Shown: positions 18,298 to 27,387, counted from the stretch's first letter. The stretch: DNA of 64,000 nucleotides from Natronosalvus rutilus (GCF_024204665.1 NZ_CP100355.1:2089451-2153450); one strand, 5' to 3'. The notes: a model not told the origin generated them from the letters alone. Numbers and translations are program-made.

Positions 18298-19851
18298 ATG
18301 TCGTCCTGGAAACGACGGTCCGTTTTGGCAACAGGTGCAGCACTCGCGACTGGTAGCGTCCTCGTCTCCGCCGGAGCGAGTCAGGAGGTGGAGGACTTAC
18401 AACGCTCGTTCGAGGAGCCACGTGGCTGGTCCTCTCACCATGGAAACACCGGAAATTCGGCGACTGTTCCTCTCGATGGCTGGCTTCCCGCGCCAACGTC
18501 GGTCGCCTGGGAGTACGACCACACAGGAGACGTCGCCGTCGTCGATCAGGTCGTCTACCTTCGAACCGACGGGGAAGTGCACTCGCTCGAGGCCGAGGAC
18601 GGCACGGTCCGGTGGGAGAGCGACGACATCGGTGCCGCGGGGACGCCGGCAGTGGTCGACGATGCCGTCTACGTCGGCGGCGACGCCGTGACGGCGCTCG
18701 AGGCTCCGACGGGTGAGGTTCGCTGGCGAACGGGGTTCGAGTCCGAAAGTCAGGTTCCGGATCCCACCGTCGCGTTTGAGACGGTGTACGTGGTCGTCGA
18801 CGGGACACTGTATGCGCTCGACCGGAGCGACGGCTCGATCCGGTGGGAGCGAGAGTCGGTCACGCTCGAGAACCGCGACGGTGAGAAGGAGGAGGTTCGA
18901 TTCGCATCGACGCCGGTCGCCGGCGACGAGGAATCGATCTACGCGGGCGTCGGCGATGCAGGCTTTGTCGCGCTCGACCCGGTTACGGGCGACGAGCAGT
19001 GGTCCCACCAGAAACTGTATCATGCTACGCATGTGAACTATCACGACTACCTCGTCGTCGGGGCGGGGCGGCTCTTTACGGGGCAGATCAGCGAAGCCGA
19101 GCGTTTTCCCGTCCTCGACGCGATGACCGGTGAACGCCTCGAGAGTACGACGTACCGATTCCCACTGGCTGTGACCGAAACGGCGAACGTCACCGCGGGC
19201 AGGAACGGATTCCGTGCCTACCATTATGACACGGAGTACAGCTGGTCGGTTGGCGGGAGCCTGGACGCGTGGGGACGTCCGATCGTCGTCGGTCGAACCG
19301 TCGTCGTCGCTCATCACCCCTACACGGACGAAATGCCGGAGCTGTACGGATTCGACCTCGAGAACGGGGACGAACTCTGGTCGTTTTCGCTCGGAAAACT
19401 CGGCATAGCGGAGGACAATACGCCGATGTGGCCCCACATATCGTACGTCTCCGACGGGGACACCCTCTACGTCTCGACACGGGACAGGATCGCAGCCCTT
19501 CGATCGTCCGAAGACGGGGGAGAGGACTCGAACGGCAATCCCCCACGTCTCTCGGTTCAGGCCCCGGAATCGATCGAATACCGGGAAGAAGCGGATCCTG
19601 CCGAAGACGGCGCGGACTTCGACGTCACCGTGACGAACCGACGAAACGAGACGACAGCTATCGAGGTCCGACTCGAGGTCGACTCGATCGACGAACCGGT
19701 CTTCCTCGAGCTAGGCAGTGGCGAGACCGACACCGCGCACTACACCGTCACGAGCAGAGATCTCGGAGCCGGTGAACACGACTGGACCGTCTCCGCGAAC
19801 GACGAGACCGAGACGGGGACGCTCGTCGTCACCGAGCAGAAGGAGTGCTAA
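18298..19851 (+). CDS. Second Tat-exported PQQ-type beta-propeller protein with Ig-like C-terminus
   Basis: A 517-residue paralogue of the protein at 8997-10514. It has an RRSVLATGAALATG Tat signal, blades such as HSLEAEDGTVRWES, TALEAPTGEVRWRT and YALDRSDGSIRWER, and a C-terminal domain ending EWT-type strands and a final Cys. It shares the charged insertion after the third blade (SVTLENRDGEKEEVRF versus RVEVETADGTETAEEL). An ASQ cleavage-like site follows the signal. It lies between cdcH and the citG-like gene, both unrelated. The 280 bases upstream contain only promoter-like DNA. Confidence 0.83.
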   Translation: MSSWKRRSVLATGAALATGSVLVSAGASQEVEDLQRSFEEPRGWSSHHGNTGNSATVPLDGWLPAPTSVAWEYDHTGDVAVVDQVVYLRTDGEVHSLEAEDGTVRWESDDIGAAGTPAVVDDAVYVGGDAVTALEAPTGEVRWRTGFESESQVPDPTVAFETVYVVVDGTLYALDRSDGSIRWERESVTLENRDGEKEEVRFASTPVAGDEESIYAGVGDAGFVALDPVTGDEQWSHQKLYHATHVNYHDYLVVGAGRLFTGQISEAERFPVLDAMTGERLESTTYRFPLAVTETANVTAGRNGFRAYHYDTEYSWSVGGSLDAWGRPIVVGRTVVVAHHPYTDEMPELYGFDLENGDELWSFSLGKLGIAEDNTPMWPHISYVSDGDTLYVSTRDRIAALRSSEDGGEDSNGNPPRLSVQAPESIEYREEADPAEDGADFDVTVTNRRNETTAIEVRLEVDSIDEPVFLELGSGETDTAHYTVTSRDLGAGEHDWTVSANDETETGTLVVTEQKEC

Positions 19852-19932
19852 ACGTCAGGAGCGCGGTACGCCAGACGACTCGACGGCCACGAGACACGTA
19901 CGCCTAAGCCTCGCCAGCGTGGAGGTGTAGGC

Positions 19933-20787
19933 ATGCGACCGGATCGAAACGCCGAACTCGCGCTCTTGCTCGAGGTCGCCGGCACGCCGAAGCCCGGGAA
20001 CGTCGACCGACACCGCGACCTCGAAGACCTGCGATTCGAGCACTTCCTTGCGGGGGCCGTGGGCGCTCGCGACGGCCTCGAGATGGCGGCCGATAGCGCG
20101 GAGGTCGGTCCAGCGTTCGAACGTGCGGTCGAAGGGATGGCCGAGCAGGACGGCGGCAACACGCAGTTCGGGGCGCTACTCTTGCTCGTTCCGCTCGTTC
20201 GGGCCGCTCGAGGCGGTGCCGGCCTCACTCGATCCGACGCCGAGGCCGTCGTCGAGGGAACAACCGTCGCCGACGCCGCAGAGTTCTACCGCGCGTTCGA
20301 TCACGTCGACGTCTTCGTCGGCGACCCACCGGCTGATATGGAACCCCTCGACGTCCGTCGCGGGAGCGACGCGATTCCGGCCCTGGAGGAGCGCGGGCTG
20401 ACGCTGTACGACGTGATGGACCGGAGCGTCCCCGGCGACGACGTCGCTCGCGAGTGGGTCCGCGGGTTCGAGCGATCGTTCGCCGCGGCCGACCGGCTCG
20501 CTGACGCCGACGGGCCGATCCTCGAGCGCGCCGCTGCGGTCTTCCTCTCGTTGCTGGCCGAACGCCCCGACACGCTCGTCGCCGCCCGCCACGGCGAGGA
20601 CGTCGCGGTCGAGGTGACCGACCGCGCTGCAACGCTCCACGAGCGGGGCGCCCTCGAGACCGATCGACCGGCGGTCGAGGCGTTCGCCGACGACTTGGTC
20701 GACCGCGGGATCAACCCGGGGACGACGGCTGATCTCACCGCGGCCGGGCTATTCATCGCCCTCGAGCGCGAATCGGTCGAGATATGA
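19933..20787 (+). CDS. CitG/MdcB-family (triphosphoribosyl-dephospho-CoA synthase-like) protein
   Basis: A 284-residue all-helical protein. The family signature TPKPGNVDRHRDLEDL lies near the N-terminus (residues 17-32), and GGNTQFGALLLLVPLVRAA follows near 75. Bacterial members make the prosthetic group precursor of citrate lyase or malonate decarboxylase, but neither enzyme is visible here, so a different nucleotide-transfer substrate is likely. Its stop overlaps the start of the DUF447 gene by four bases (ATGA), so translation is coupled. My recollection is that a CitG-like/DUF447 pair also occurs among methanopterin-biosynthesis genes of methylotrophs; this should be checked. Confidence 0.8.
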   Translation: MRPDRNAELALLLEVAGTPKPGNVDRHRDLEDLRFEHFLAGAVGARDGLEMAADSAEVGPAFERAVEGMAEQDGGNTQFGALLLLVPLVRAARGGAGLTRSDAEAVVEGTTVADAAEFYRAFDHVDVFVGDPPADMEPLDVRRGSDAIPALEERGLTLYDVMDRSVPGDDVAREWVRGFERSFAAADRLADADGPILERAAAVFLSLLAERPDTLVAARHGEDVAVEVTDRAATLHERGALETDRPAVEAFADDLVDRGINPGTTADLTAAGLFIALERESVEI

Positions 20788-21458
20788 GCGGCCACGATTC
20801 CGACCTCGAGGCAGACGGCGGCGGTTCCGACCAGGACGCCAGCGACGATTCGAGTACCGCGGGGTGGCCACTCGAACTCAGTGGGGTCAGCGAAACCGTC
20901 GTCACCACGCTCGGGCCCAACGGATTGTGGAACGTCGCCGCCCTCGGCGTCTTCGCCGGCGACCCCGCCACCGCCAGAACCTGGGGGAACACGCGAACGC
21001 GCCGGAACTTCGAACGGCAGGGAGAGGGCTACGTCCAGTTTACCCGCGACCCGGTCGAGTTCGTCGACGCCGCGCTCTCGATCACCGAACGCGAAGACCC
21101 AATCCTCGAGTCCGCCGACGCCTGGGCTCGCGTAGCGGTCGAGCGAGTCGAAACCGGCACGGCCGACGGCGCCGACTGGGCGGCCTGGACGCTCGATCCC
21201 CGCGAGTCGGCCGTCGAACGCGAGTCGGTGACGCCGATCAATCGCGGCTTCGGCGCCGTGATTGAAGCGACCGTCGCGGCTTCCCGCCTCGGAATCGAGG
21301 GCTACGACCGCGCGCGACTCGAGGGGCTGCTGGAGCACTGCCTCGAGGTGGTCGACCGGGCTGGCGGCGCCAGAGAGCAGGCGGCGTTCGCGAATCTCGT
21401 GGCGTACAGCGAGTGGAACCCATCGGCGCGAGCGCGAGACGAGAACGAATGGCTTTAG
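20784..21458 (+). CDS. DUF447 family protein, possible flavin-binding partner of the CitG-like protein
   Basis: A 224-residue soluble protein. After an acidic 30-residue N-terminus it has [31 protein letters not shown] and [16 protein letters not shown], resembling split-barrel FMN-binding folds. The C-terminal helical part reads [18 protein letters not shown]. The function is not established. The ATGA overlap with the CitG-like gene argues that the two proteins act in the same step or complex. Its last codons overlap the likely TATA region of rps17e. Confidence 0.75.
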   Translation: MSGHDSDLEADGGGSDQDASDDSSTAGWPLELSGVSETVVTTLGPNGLWNVAALGVFAGDPATARTWGNTRTRRNFERQGEGYVQFTRDPVEFVDAALSITEREDPILESADAWARVAVERVETGTADGADWAAWTLDPRESAVERESVTPINRGFGAVIEATVAASRLGIEGYDRARLEGLLEHCLEVVDRAGGAREQAAFANLVAYSEWNPSARARDENEWL

Positions 21459-21481
21459 AAGGCGCTCACGGAATAACGGGT

Positions 21482-21673
21482 ATGGCAATCAAGCCGGCCT
21501 ACATCAAAAAGACGGGGAACATCCTCCTGGAGCAGTATCCGGAGGCGTTCACGACCGACTTCGAACAGAACAAAGACAGCGTCACGAAGCTGACGAACAT
21601 CGAATCGAAGGGCGTTCGAAACCGAATCGCGGGCTACGTCACGCGAAAGAAGGGCGCCGCCGTTTCGGCCTGA
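21482..21673 (+). CDS. rps17e: Small-subunit ribosomal protein S17e
   Basis: A 63-residue basic protein starting [20 protein letters not shown] and containing [24 protein letters not shown], the archaeal/eukaryotic S17e sequence. The full length is normal for archaea. A TATA-like GGCTTTAGAA lies about 25 bases upstream inside the end of the DUF447 gene, so it can be transcribed independently as a leaderless mRNA. Confidence 0.97.
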   Translation: MAIKPAYIKKTGNILLEQYPEAFTTDFEQNKDSVTKLTNIESKGVRNRIAGYVTRKKGAAVSA

Positions 21674-21726
21674 AACGAGGATTTTCTCGACTGTCACTGA
21701 CTCGGTGAGTGGCTATGCTCTACCGA

Positions 21727-22281
21727 TTACCGATCCCCCTCGAGCGCCTCGTCCTCGAGCACGACGGGACATTCGACGACGCGATACGTCTCCATCGAGG
21801 GCATCTCGAGGATCTCCGTGCCCTCGTGGTTGCAGGCGACCGCGGGTGGATCCGAAAAGTACTCACACTGGTGACAGTAGCTTCGCTTCGGTACGGTCCG
21901 ATACTCTCGTTCGGTGGATGGTTCCGGCGACACCTCCGAGGACTCGTCCTCGAGTTCCGCCCAGAGGCGCTCGCGATCGATTTCGGCGACGTCCTCCCGA
22001 TCGAACAGGTCGTCGACGGCCGGGTCCCGCTTCGGCGGGGACGTCGCCTGGTCGGAGACTCGCGCCGCGAGGTCGCCGAGGGGGTCCGTACGGTCGTCGG
22101 GTTCCTGGGAGGCTGACTCGAGCGCTGGCGGTTCCTCGTCAGTGGTGTCGGATTCGAGGGCCCGTTCGTCGAATGCTACGGCTCTCGAGTCCTCGTCCGG
22201 TTCTGAGTTTTGATCCGGTCTCGAGTCCGAGTTCTCGGACTCCGGACTCGTCTCATCGCCGTCGTTCCCGTCGTCGGTCAT
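21727..22281 (-). CDS. Acidic protein with C-terminal zinc-finger motif
   Basis: A 184-residue protein. The first 120 residues are strongly acidic and low in complexity, probably disordered. The C-terminal 50 residues hold YCHQCEYFSDPPAVACNHEG, a CxxC...CxH arrangement that could bind zinc, followed by VVECPVVLEDE. It begins within the last four bases (ATGA) of the upstream ribbon-helix-helix gene, so the two are made together. No known family was recognised beyond this pattern. It could be a nucleic-acid- or partner-binding adaptor. Confidence 0.75.
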   Translation of the reverse strand: MTDDGNDGDETSPESENSDSRPDQNSEPDEDSRAVAFDERALESDTTDEEPPALESASQEPDDRTDPLGDLAARVSDQATSPPKRDPAVDDLFDREDVAEIDRERLWAELEDESSEVSPEPSTEREYRTVPKRSYCHQCEYFSDPPAVACNHEGTEILEMPSMETYRVVECPVVLEDEALEGDR

Positions 22282-23234
22282 TCGCTCTCACCTCGATCCA
22301 CAGATCGTCGGTCGTCGTCCGACGGTTCCGCGTCGGCCTCGACCGTCTCGAAGACCGACGCCGTCTCGTCGGTGTCGACCGCCGCGTGCGCTGCCGGCTC
22401 GAGGGCCGGCGGGTCGCCCGTCTCGAGCGTGTGCGATCCCAGGAACGAACGCTTCTTCGAGACGTCTGCGAACTGGGTGTCACAGTGCGGGCAGGTCGGT
22501 TCGGTCAGGAGCCCCATCGAAACGGCCGTCGAACACGCCGCACAGGTGGCCGTCTGAATCCCGAGCCGACTCGCCGCTCGCTGCAGTCGTTCGGCCTCCA
22601 AACGGCGACGCTCTTGAGCTGCGAGGAAGTCTCGCCGTTCGCGAAGGTCGAGCACCGCCGTCGCCAGCGTCGTCGACCGTCGCTCGAGTTCGTCGGTGGT
22701 CTCCAGGACGTGCTCGAGGACGTCCTCGAAGTTCTCGAAGCCCGAGTCGACCGTCTTCGAGAGGTCCTCGAGGTCGGCTTCGAGGCTCGAGAGCGCGTCG
22801 GTCCGGTCCTCGAACGCTGACAGTCGCTCTGCCACGGTCTCGAGGTCCTCGTCGAGTGCTTCGACCGCCGATCGGTCGGCGTACTCGTCGTGGTCGTGCT
22901 CCTCGGGGGCCTTCCCATCGGCCTCCCGCTTGACCTGGACGACGCGCTCGCGAACGTCCTCCACATGGTCGACGAACTCGGTTCGCTGCTCCTCGAGTTC
23001 GGATTGGAGCGTCTCAGAGTCGACGGAATCGCCGGGCTCGATCCGGTCTTCGTCGAGGCCTTCACCGTCGGATCCCGCATCGTCGGTGGTGACCGCGTGC
23101 GTCGCCGACAGGAGCTGTCGACAGAACGCCGCTCGAGTCTCGCCCCGCCGGTCGGCCTCCTCGTCGATCCAATCGTTCACATCGGCCGGTAACGCGAACG
23201 AGACCGCCCCGTCCTCGTGGTTCTCGCTCGCCAT
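22278..23234 (-). CDS. Ribbon-helix-helix, coiled-coil and zinc-ribbon protein
   Basis: A 318-residue protein of three parts. Residues about 8-45 (VSFALPADVNDWIDEEADRRGETRAA) resemble a CopG/Arc ribbon-helix-helix DNA-binding domain. Residues about 65-230 are a long charged heptad region, probably coiled coil. A zinc ribbon CAACSTAV...CPHCDTQF lies near 240-270, then an acidic tail. This suggests a dimeric DNA-binding protein with an extended rod, for regulation or chromosome architecture. The start MASENHEDG is chosen over a GTG-type extension. It is translationally coupled to the zinc-motif gene downstream. Confidence 0.78.
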   Translation of the reverse strand: MASENHEDGAVSFALPADVNDWIDEEADRRGETRAAFCRQLLSATHAVTTDDAGSDGEGLDEDRIEPGDSVDSETLQSELEEQRTEFVDHVEDVRERVVQVKREADGKAPEEHDHDEYADRSAVEALDEDLETVAERLSAFEDRTDALSSLEADLEDLSKTVDSGFENFEDVLEHVLETTDELERRSTTLATAVLDLRERRDFLAAQERRRLEAERLQRAASRLGIQTATCAACSTAVSMGLLTEPTCPHCDTQFADVSKKRSFLGSHTLETGDPPALEPAAHAAVDTDETASVFETVEADAEPSDDDRRSVDRGESE

Positions 23235-23330
23235 GCGTACTCGATTCGACGGGCGCACTCTTAGGGGTTGTGTCGGTTTCAGCGCTCGATACGTGCAGGA
23301 GATCGGCTCTCGACGTGGTGTTCGGTTGAT

Positions 23331-23403
23331 GGGTGTGGATGGGCGGAGGGCGAGGAATGGAGGTAGGGGATGGGGATATGGGGTTGGTGGGGGGAGGGGT
23401 GGG
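23331..23403 (+). repeat. G-rich tract with multiple G-quadruplex motifs
   Basis: The plus strand has at least nine runs of three or more G. The core is four close runs: G4 at 23366-23369, G4 at 23372-23375, G4 at 23380-23383 and G6 at 23389-23394, then G4 and G3. This meets the usual G-quadruplex rule several times over. It fills the gap between the end of the KaiC-like gene and the start of the ribbon-helix-helix gene. Both are transcribed leftwards, so the transcript is C-rich and the G-rich strand is the template. Confidence 0.7.
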
Positions 23404-23409
23404 AGGAGT

Positions 23410-24252
23410 CTACCGAATCTTTCGCACGTTACTGATGTCGAATCCGCTGTCGCGAATCTCGGTTTCGAACTGGACGATGTTCTCGTCCTCGAGCCGCGAG
23501 AGCACCCCTCGAAACTCCTCCACGACCAGCGTCCGATCCCGTTCGGAGCCCCCGCTCTCCCACTCGAAGTGCAGTGTTCCGTCGACGGCTTCCTTGAGCT
23601 GACCGAACGCCTGCCCGGTGAGCGTTTCGACGTCGACGAGCAACAGGACGATGCCGCCCCATCGGTATGCCGCTCGTTTGAGCCCCTTGAGTAGTATCGT
23701 CAGATCGCTCTGGGAGAACTGGTCGCTGGTGGCCGCGGCTGCGAGCAGGTCCGTCGCGGAGTCGATGACGACCAGGTTCCCGGGGGCGTGTTCGGTAAGG
23801 TACTCGCCGAGCGCCTCGAGCACGTTCCGTCGGTTCGTTCCGTCGCCCAGGTTCGTGATGTCGGTTCGCGTGTCGCTGTACCAGTCGGTCGGCACCGGCG
23901 TCAACTGGAAGAACTCCTGCGAGAGGTCGACGAACGAGACGGCCGACGTCCCCGCCTCGACGAGGTTGTCATCGAGGACGAATGTCATCTCATCGACAAT
24001 TGCGCCTCGCTCGCTCGAAAAGGAGACGTAGTGGACGTTGTCGGGGAGAGCGACGCCAGGCTCGAGGTCGCCGTAGTAGAACTCGAACTGGTCGCCGTCT
24101 GCCCTGGCGAGGCCGTTCATGGCCGTCGCCGTGTAACAGAACTCCCGGCCGCCCGCACCCGCCTCGGTCGCCAGCAAGACGACGCTTCCGCTCGGTGCGC
24201 CGCCGCCGATCATCGCGTCGAACCGCGAGATACCGAGTGGCATCCGCTGCAT
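23410..24252 (-). CDS. KaiC/RAD55-like RecA-fold protein lacking a normal Walker A
   Basis: A 280-residue soluble protein with the RecA/KaiC layout MPLGISRFDAMIGGGAPSGSVVLLATEAGAG. A P-loop should follow, but the sequence is GAGGREF, without the Lys and Ser/Thr that bind phosphate. The Walker B-like NLVVIDSATDLL is present near 150. The C-terminus turns to a helix-strand region (FRGVLSRLEDENIVQFE) that may be a wing. Such proteins occur in haloarchaea near signal-transduction genes, and the family often lacks ATPase activity. The role is unknown. Starts at residue 1 or 4 are both possible. Confidence 0.8.
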   Translation of the reverse strand: MQRMPLGISRFDAMIGGGAPSGSVVLLATEAGAGGREFCYTATAMNGLARADGDQFEFYYGDLEPGVALPDNVHYVSFSSERGAIVDEMTFVLDDNLVEAGTSAVSFVDLSQEFFQLTPVPTDWYSDTRTDITNLGDGTNRRNVLEALGEYLTEHAPGNLVVIDSATDLLAAAATSDQFSQSDLTILLKGLKRAAYRWGGIVLLLVDVETLTGQAFGQLKEAVDGTLHFEWESGGSERDRTLVVEEFRGVLSRLEDENIVQFETEIRDSGFDISNVRKIR

Positions 24253-24414
24253 ACGGTCAGCGTCGCAGGGGACTCGCTTACGTGTTGTGGCAGGCTCGAG
24301 TCCGTTCGACGGACGGCTGAGAGTCGCGCGGTGAACGAACGCGTCCTCGTCTCGAGTCGCCTTGAAGCCGAAAAACGAAACAACGAAATATCGAAAATCC
24401 GACCGACTCGCGCT

Positions 24415-25284
24415 CTAGAGGAAGCTCTCGATGTGATCGGCGACTTCCTCGGGCGTGTCGCCGACGGGGACGCCCGCGTCGTTGAGCGCGTCGATCTTGC
24501 TCTCTGCGGTGCCGGTACCCGACCCGGAGACGATGGCGCCCGCGTGGCCCATCCGCTTTCCTGGCGGGGCCGTTCGACCGGCGATGAAGCCCGCGACTGG
24601 CGTCTCGACGTGCTCGTCGATGTACGCCGCGGCCTCCTCTTCGTCCTCGCCACCGATCTCGCCGCACATGACGATCGCCTTCGTGTCGGGGTCGTTCTCG
24701 AACAGCTCGAGGGCGTCGACGAAGTCGGTGCCGATGATCGGGTCGCCGCCGATACCGACGGCGGTGGTCTGGCCGATCCCGCGCTGGGTGAGGCTGTCGA
24801 CGACCTGGTAGGTCAGCGTTCCGGAGCGGGAAACGAGCCCAACGTCACCCTCGGCGAAGATGTTGCCGGGAAGGATGCCGAGTTTGGCCTCGCCGGGCGT
24901 GATCAGGCCGGGACAGTTCGGCCCGATGAGCCGCGTGTCGGTCTCGGTCAGGCGCTTGTTGACCTTCGCCATGTCCTGGGACGGGACGCCCTCGGTGATC
25001 GCGACCGCGAGGTCGAGGTCCGTGTCCAGAGCCTCGAAGATGGCGTCCGCCGCGAACGCAGGCGGGACGAAGATGACCGAGGCGTCGGCGTCTTCTTCCT
25101 CGACGGCTTGGTCGACCGTGTCGTAAACCGGGACGCCGTGGACCTCCTGGCCGCCCTTGCCGGGGACGGCGCCGGCGACCACGTTGGTCCCGTACTCGAG
25201 CATCTGTCCGGCGTGGAACTTCCCTTCGCCGCCGGTGATTCCCTGTACAACCACGCGAGTGTCGTCGTCGACTAAAACGCTCAT
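24415..25284 (-). CDS. sucD: Succinyl-CoA ligase, alpha subunit
   Basis: A 289-residue subunit of the TCA-cycle enzyme that interconverts succinyl-CoA and succinate with nucleotide formation. It has the CoA-binding N-terminal domain ([22 protein letters not shown]), [11 protein letters not shown], and the phosphohistidine loop [12 protein letters not shown] near residue 245. It follows sucC with a 4-base overlap (ATGA), so the subunits are coupled. No other TCA genes are adjacent. Confidence 0.97.
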   Translation of the reverse strand: MSVLVDDDTRVVVQGITGGEGKFHAGQMLEYGTNVVAGAVPGKGGQEVHGVPVYDTVDQAVEEEDADASVIFVPPAFAADAIFEALDTDLDLAVAITEGVPSQDMAKVNKRLTETDTRLIGPNCPGLITPGEAKLGILPGNIFAEGDVGLVSRSGTLTYQVVDSLTQRGIGQTTAVGIGGDPIIGTDFVDALELFENDPDTKAIVMCGEIGGEDEEEAAAYIDEHVETPVAGFIAGRTAPPGKRMGHAGAIVSGSGTGTAESKIDALNDAGVPVGDTPEEVADHIESFL

Positions 25285-26435
25285 TGGTCTCCCTCCTCGT
25301 CCTCAGCGTAGGCAACGGCACGCTGGACTGCATCCTCGAGGGTCTGTTCGACCGTCACGAGGTCCTCGTTCAGAATCTCCATGCCTTCCTCCCAGTTCGT
25401 TCCGGCCAGTCGCACGACGACCGGCTTCGGAATCTCGTCGAACTGTCCGAGGGCCTCGTTGATCCCTTTGGCGACTTCGTCGCCGCGGGTGATGCCCCCG
25501 AAGATGTTGAACACGACCGAGTCGACGTTCTCGTCGGAGAACACCATGTCCAGCGCGTTGGCGATTCGCTCGGCCTTCGCGCCACCGCCGACGTCGAGGA
25601 AGTTCGCGGGCTTCCCGCCGTAGTGGTCCACGAGGTCCAGCGTCGTCATCACGAGACCGGCACCGTTGCCGATGATCCCGACGTTGCCCTCGAGTCGGAC
25701 GTAGTCGAAATCGTACTCGTCTGCCTTCTGCTCGAGTTCGTCGCCGCTCGCGGCTTCGTCTTCCATCTCCGCGAGCTCGGGCTGGCGGAAGAGGGCGTCT
25801 TCGTCGATGTTCATCACGGCGTCGGCCGCGATGACTTCGCCGTCGCTGGTGACCATCAGCGGGTTGATCTCGGCGTCCGACCCGTCGCGGTCCTCCCAGA
25901 GGTCGTAGAGCGTCGTCAGGACGCCCGCGACGTCGAGGGCGAGGTCCGCGTCGACATCCGCGTCGTAGACGGCCTTGCGAGCCTGGTAGGGGTGCATGCC
26001 GAACGCGGGATCGACGTGTTCACGAGCGATCGCTTCGGGCGTCTCCTCGGCGACCTGCTCGATGTCGACGCCGCCTTTCGTCGAGACCATGGCGACGGGC
26101 TTGCCCTCCCCGCGGTCCATCGTCACGCCGACGTACAGTTCGTTGACGAAGTCGACGGCTTCCTCGACCAGCACGCGGTCGACGTGGTAGCCCTTGAGGT
26201 CCATCCCGAGGATTGATTCGGCCGCGTCGCGGGCCTCGTCGGCGTCCTCGGCGAGTTTGATCCCGCCGGCCTTGCCGCGGCCCCCGACCTGAACCTGTGC
26301 CTTGATCGCGACCGGATAGCCGATCTCGTCGGCGGCCGCCAGGACGCCGTCGACGTCCGACGCGAGCGTCGACTCTGGCGTCGGAACCCCGGCGTCAGCG
26401 AACACCTGCTTCGCCTGGTACTCGTGGAGTTTCAT
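25281..26435 (-). CDS. sucC: Succinyl-CoA ligase (ADP-forming), beta subunit
   Basis: A 384-residue ATP-grasp subunit. It starts [20 protein letters not shown], contains [18 protein letters not shown] for nucleotide binding, EINPLMV for metal binding, and the CoA-ligase-type C-terminal domain [12 protein letters not shown]...[18 protein letters not shown]-like ATTTAAGC lies about 30 bases upstream of the ATG. It is the first gene of the sucCD operon. Confidence 0.97.
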   Translation of the reverse strand: MKLHEYQAKQVFADAGVPTPESTLASDVDGVLAAADEIGYPVAIKAQVQVGGRGKAGGIKLAEDADEARDAAESILGMDLKGYHVDRVLVEEAVDFVNELYVGVTMDRGEGKPVAMVSTKGGVDIEQVAEETPEAIAREHVDPAFGMHPYQARKAVYDADVDADLALDVAGVLTTLYDLWEDRDGSDAEINPLMVTSDGEVIAADAVMNIDEDALFRQPELAEMEDEAASGDELEQKADEYDFDYVRLEGNVGIIGNGAGLVMTTLDLVDHYGGKPANFLDVGGGAKAERIANALDMVFSDENVDSVVFNIFGGITRGDEVAKGINEALGQFDEIPKPVVVRLAGTNWEEGMEILNEDLVTVEQTLEDAVQRAVAYAEDEEGDQ

Positions 26436-26618
26436 TGCGCACTCGATACGCAGTTGCGCCGTTGCTTAAATCATGGGAGTTTGCGTCGAGTCTCGAGTCT
26501 GGAGTTCGACGCTCGCCCCCCTCGATCGAAGGATCGTTCGCACTGGCCCGGCTCGAGTCGCCTGCCCGCGTTCCAATTCGATGCCGTCCTTCCAAATCGA
26601 GAATCGGAGGCCGCTAGC

Positions 26619-26981
26619 TCACTTGGCGTACCGCGATTTGCCGGTCGAAGCCCGATACACGTCGTGGGATTTGAAATACAGCGCTACGAGTAGCAGAATT
26701 ACCGGGACGAGTAGTACGAAGAGTACTGATCCGTAGGAGAAAACCAGCAACCCGAATATCCCACCGGCCAACAGGTACCAGCGTCGAAGGAAGATTCCCG
26801 CGACGCTCAGGAGTGCGGCTCCCGTGATCGATCCAAACAGGATCGCTCGTGCTCGAGTGTATCCTGCAGGCTGTAACACGCTTCCTGTGTGAAACAAATC
26901 GATGTAGAGCGCAGCGAGGGTAACGAAGACGACCCCGGTCGCCACTGCCCGGAGGAGGGGCAGTTGGTTCTGGTACTTCAT
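26619..26981 (-). CDS. Small four-helix membrane protein
   Basis: A 120-residue protein with about four hydrophobic segments: LLRAVATGVVFVTLAALYI, AILFGSITGAALLSVAGIF, WYLLAGGIFGLLVFS and VLFVLLVPVILLLVAL. The C-terminal tail is basic (KSHDVYRASTGKSRYAK), so probably cytoplasmic. The ORF is open further upstream into the tRNA remnant, but MKYQNQLPLL is the first credible start. It belongs to no family I recognise. It lies just outside the tRNA-bounded segment. Confidence 0.7.
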   Translation of the reverse strand: MKYQNQLPLLRAVATGVVFVTLAALYIDLFHTGSVLQPAGYTRARAILFGSITGAALLSVAGIFLRRWYLLAGGIFGLLVFSYGSVLFVLLVPVILLLVALYFKSHDVYRASTGKSRYAK

Positions 26982-27158
26982 CGTGGTTAATATTGGCCGT
27001 CTTGCGACATAATTATTCGGTACACTACACGTTGGACGAGTTCTCCGTTGGTTTCCCGTTCCCTTCGGTTGCGGCCGTGTTTTCCTTGAGAGACTCGTCG
27101 TTCCCGTTCGGGACGACCTCCGGTCGATAGCACAGCGCTTTTCGAAACTGTGCGTGGA

Positions 27159-27202
27159 ACAGGATTCGAACCTGCGGACTCCTACGAGACTGCGTCCTAA
27201 GC
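27159..27202 (-). repeat. Partial copy of tRNA-Leu 3' half (attachment-site remnant)
   Basis: These 44 bases match 43 of 44 bases of 28796-28839 in the intact tRNA-Leu, from the anticodon loop through the variable arm and T arm. The next nine bases (27150-27158) also match at seven positions but carry two changes in the acceptor strand. On the other side the match stops at the edge of the anticodon loop. No 5' half is present, so it cannot be a tRNA. This is the signature of recombinase-mediated insertion at a tRNA gene. Confidence 0.85.
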
Positions 27203-27204
27203 CC

Positions 27205-27225
27205 AAACGCGCCACAAGCGCGTTT
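27205..27225. other. 7-bp hairpin next to the tRNA fragment
   Basis: AAACGCG (27205-27211) and CGCGTTT (27219-27225) are perfect inverted copies around a 7-base loop, two bases from the end of the tRNA-Leu match. In the plus direction it is followed by another T and could act as a terminator; it may equally belong to the element's recombination site. Confidence 0.4.
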
Positions 27226-27387
27226 TAGCGGCCATTTCTGCCCCGTTCAGTCCTTCTTGGAGCGTCTGTTTTTATAGTAAGGTTCTGATAGTATATTACA
27301 TTTCACGGGACAGCGTTAGCGACTGTACCCCCTCAGAACGCCATTTAGTTCATTGTGTTGCCATTATCTGCCTGTGTTCCATCTGCG

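Noticed and set aside
27150-27250. A second complete tRNA-Leu, possibly with an intron
   Set aside because: Only the part from the anticodon loop to the 3' end is present; no matching 5' acceptor, D arm or anticodon 5' stem is found in the next 100 bases.
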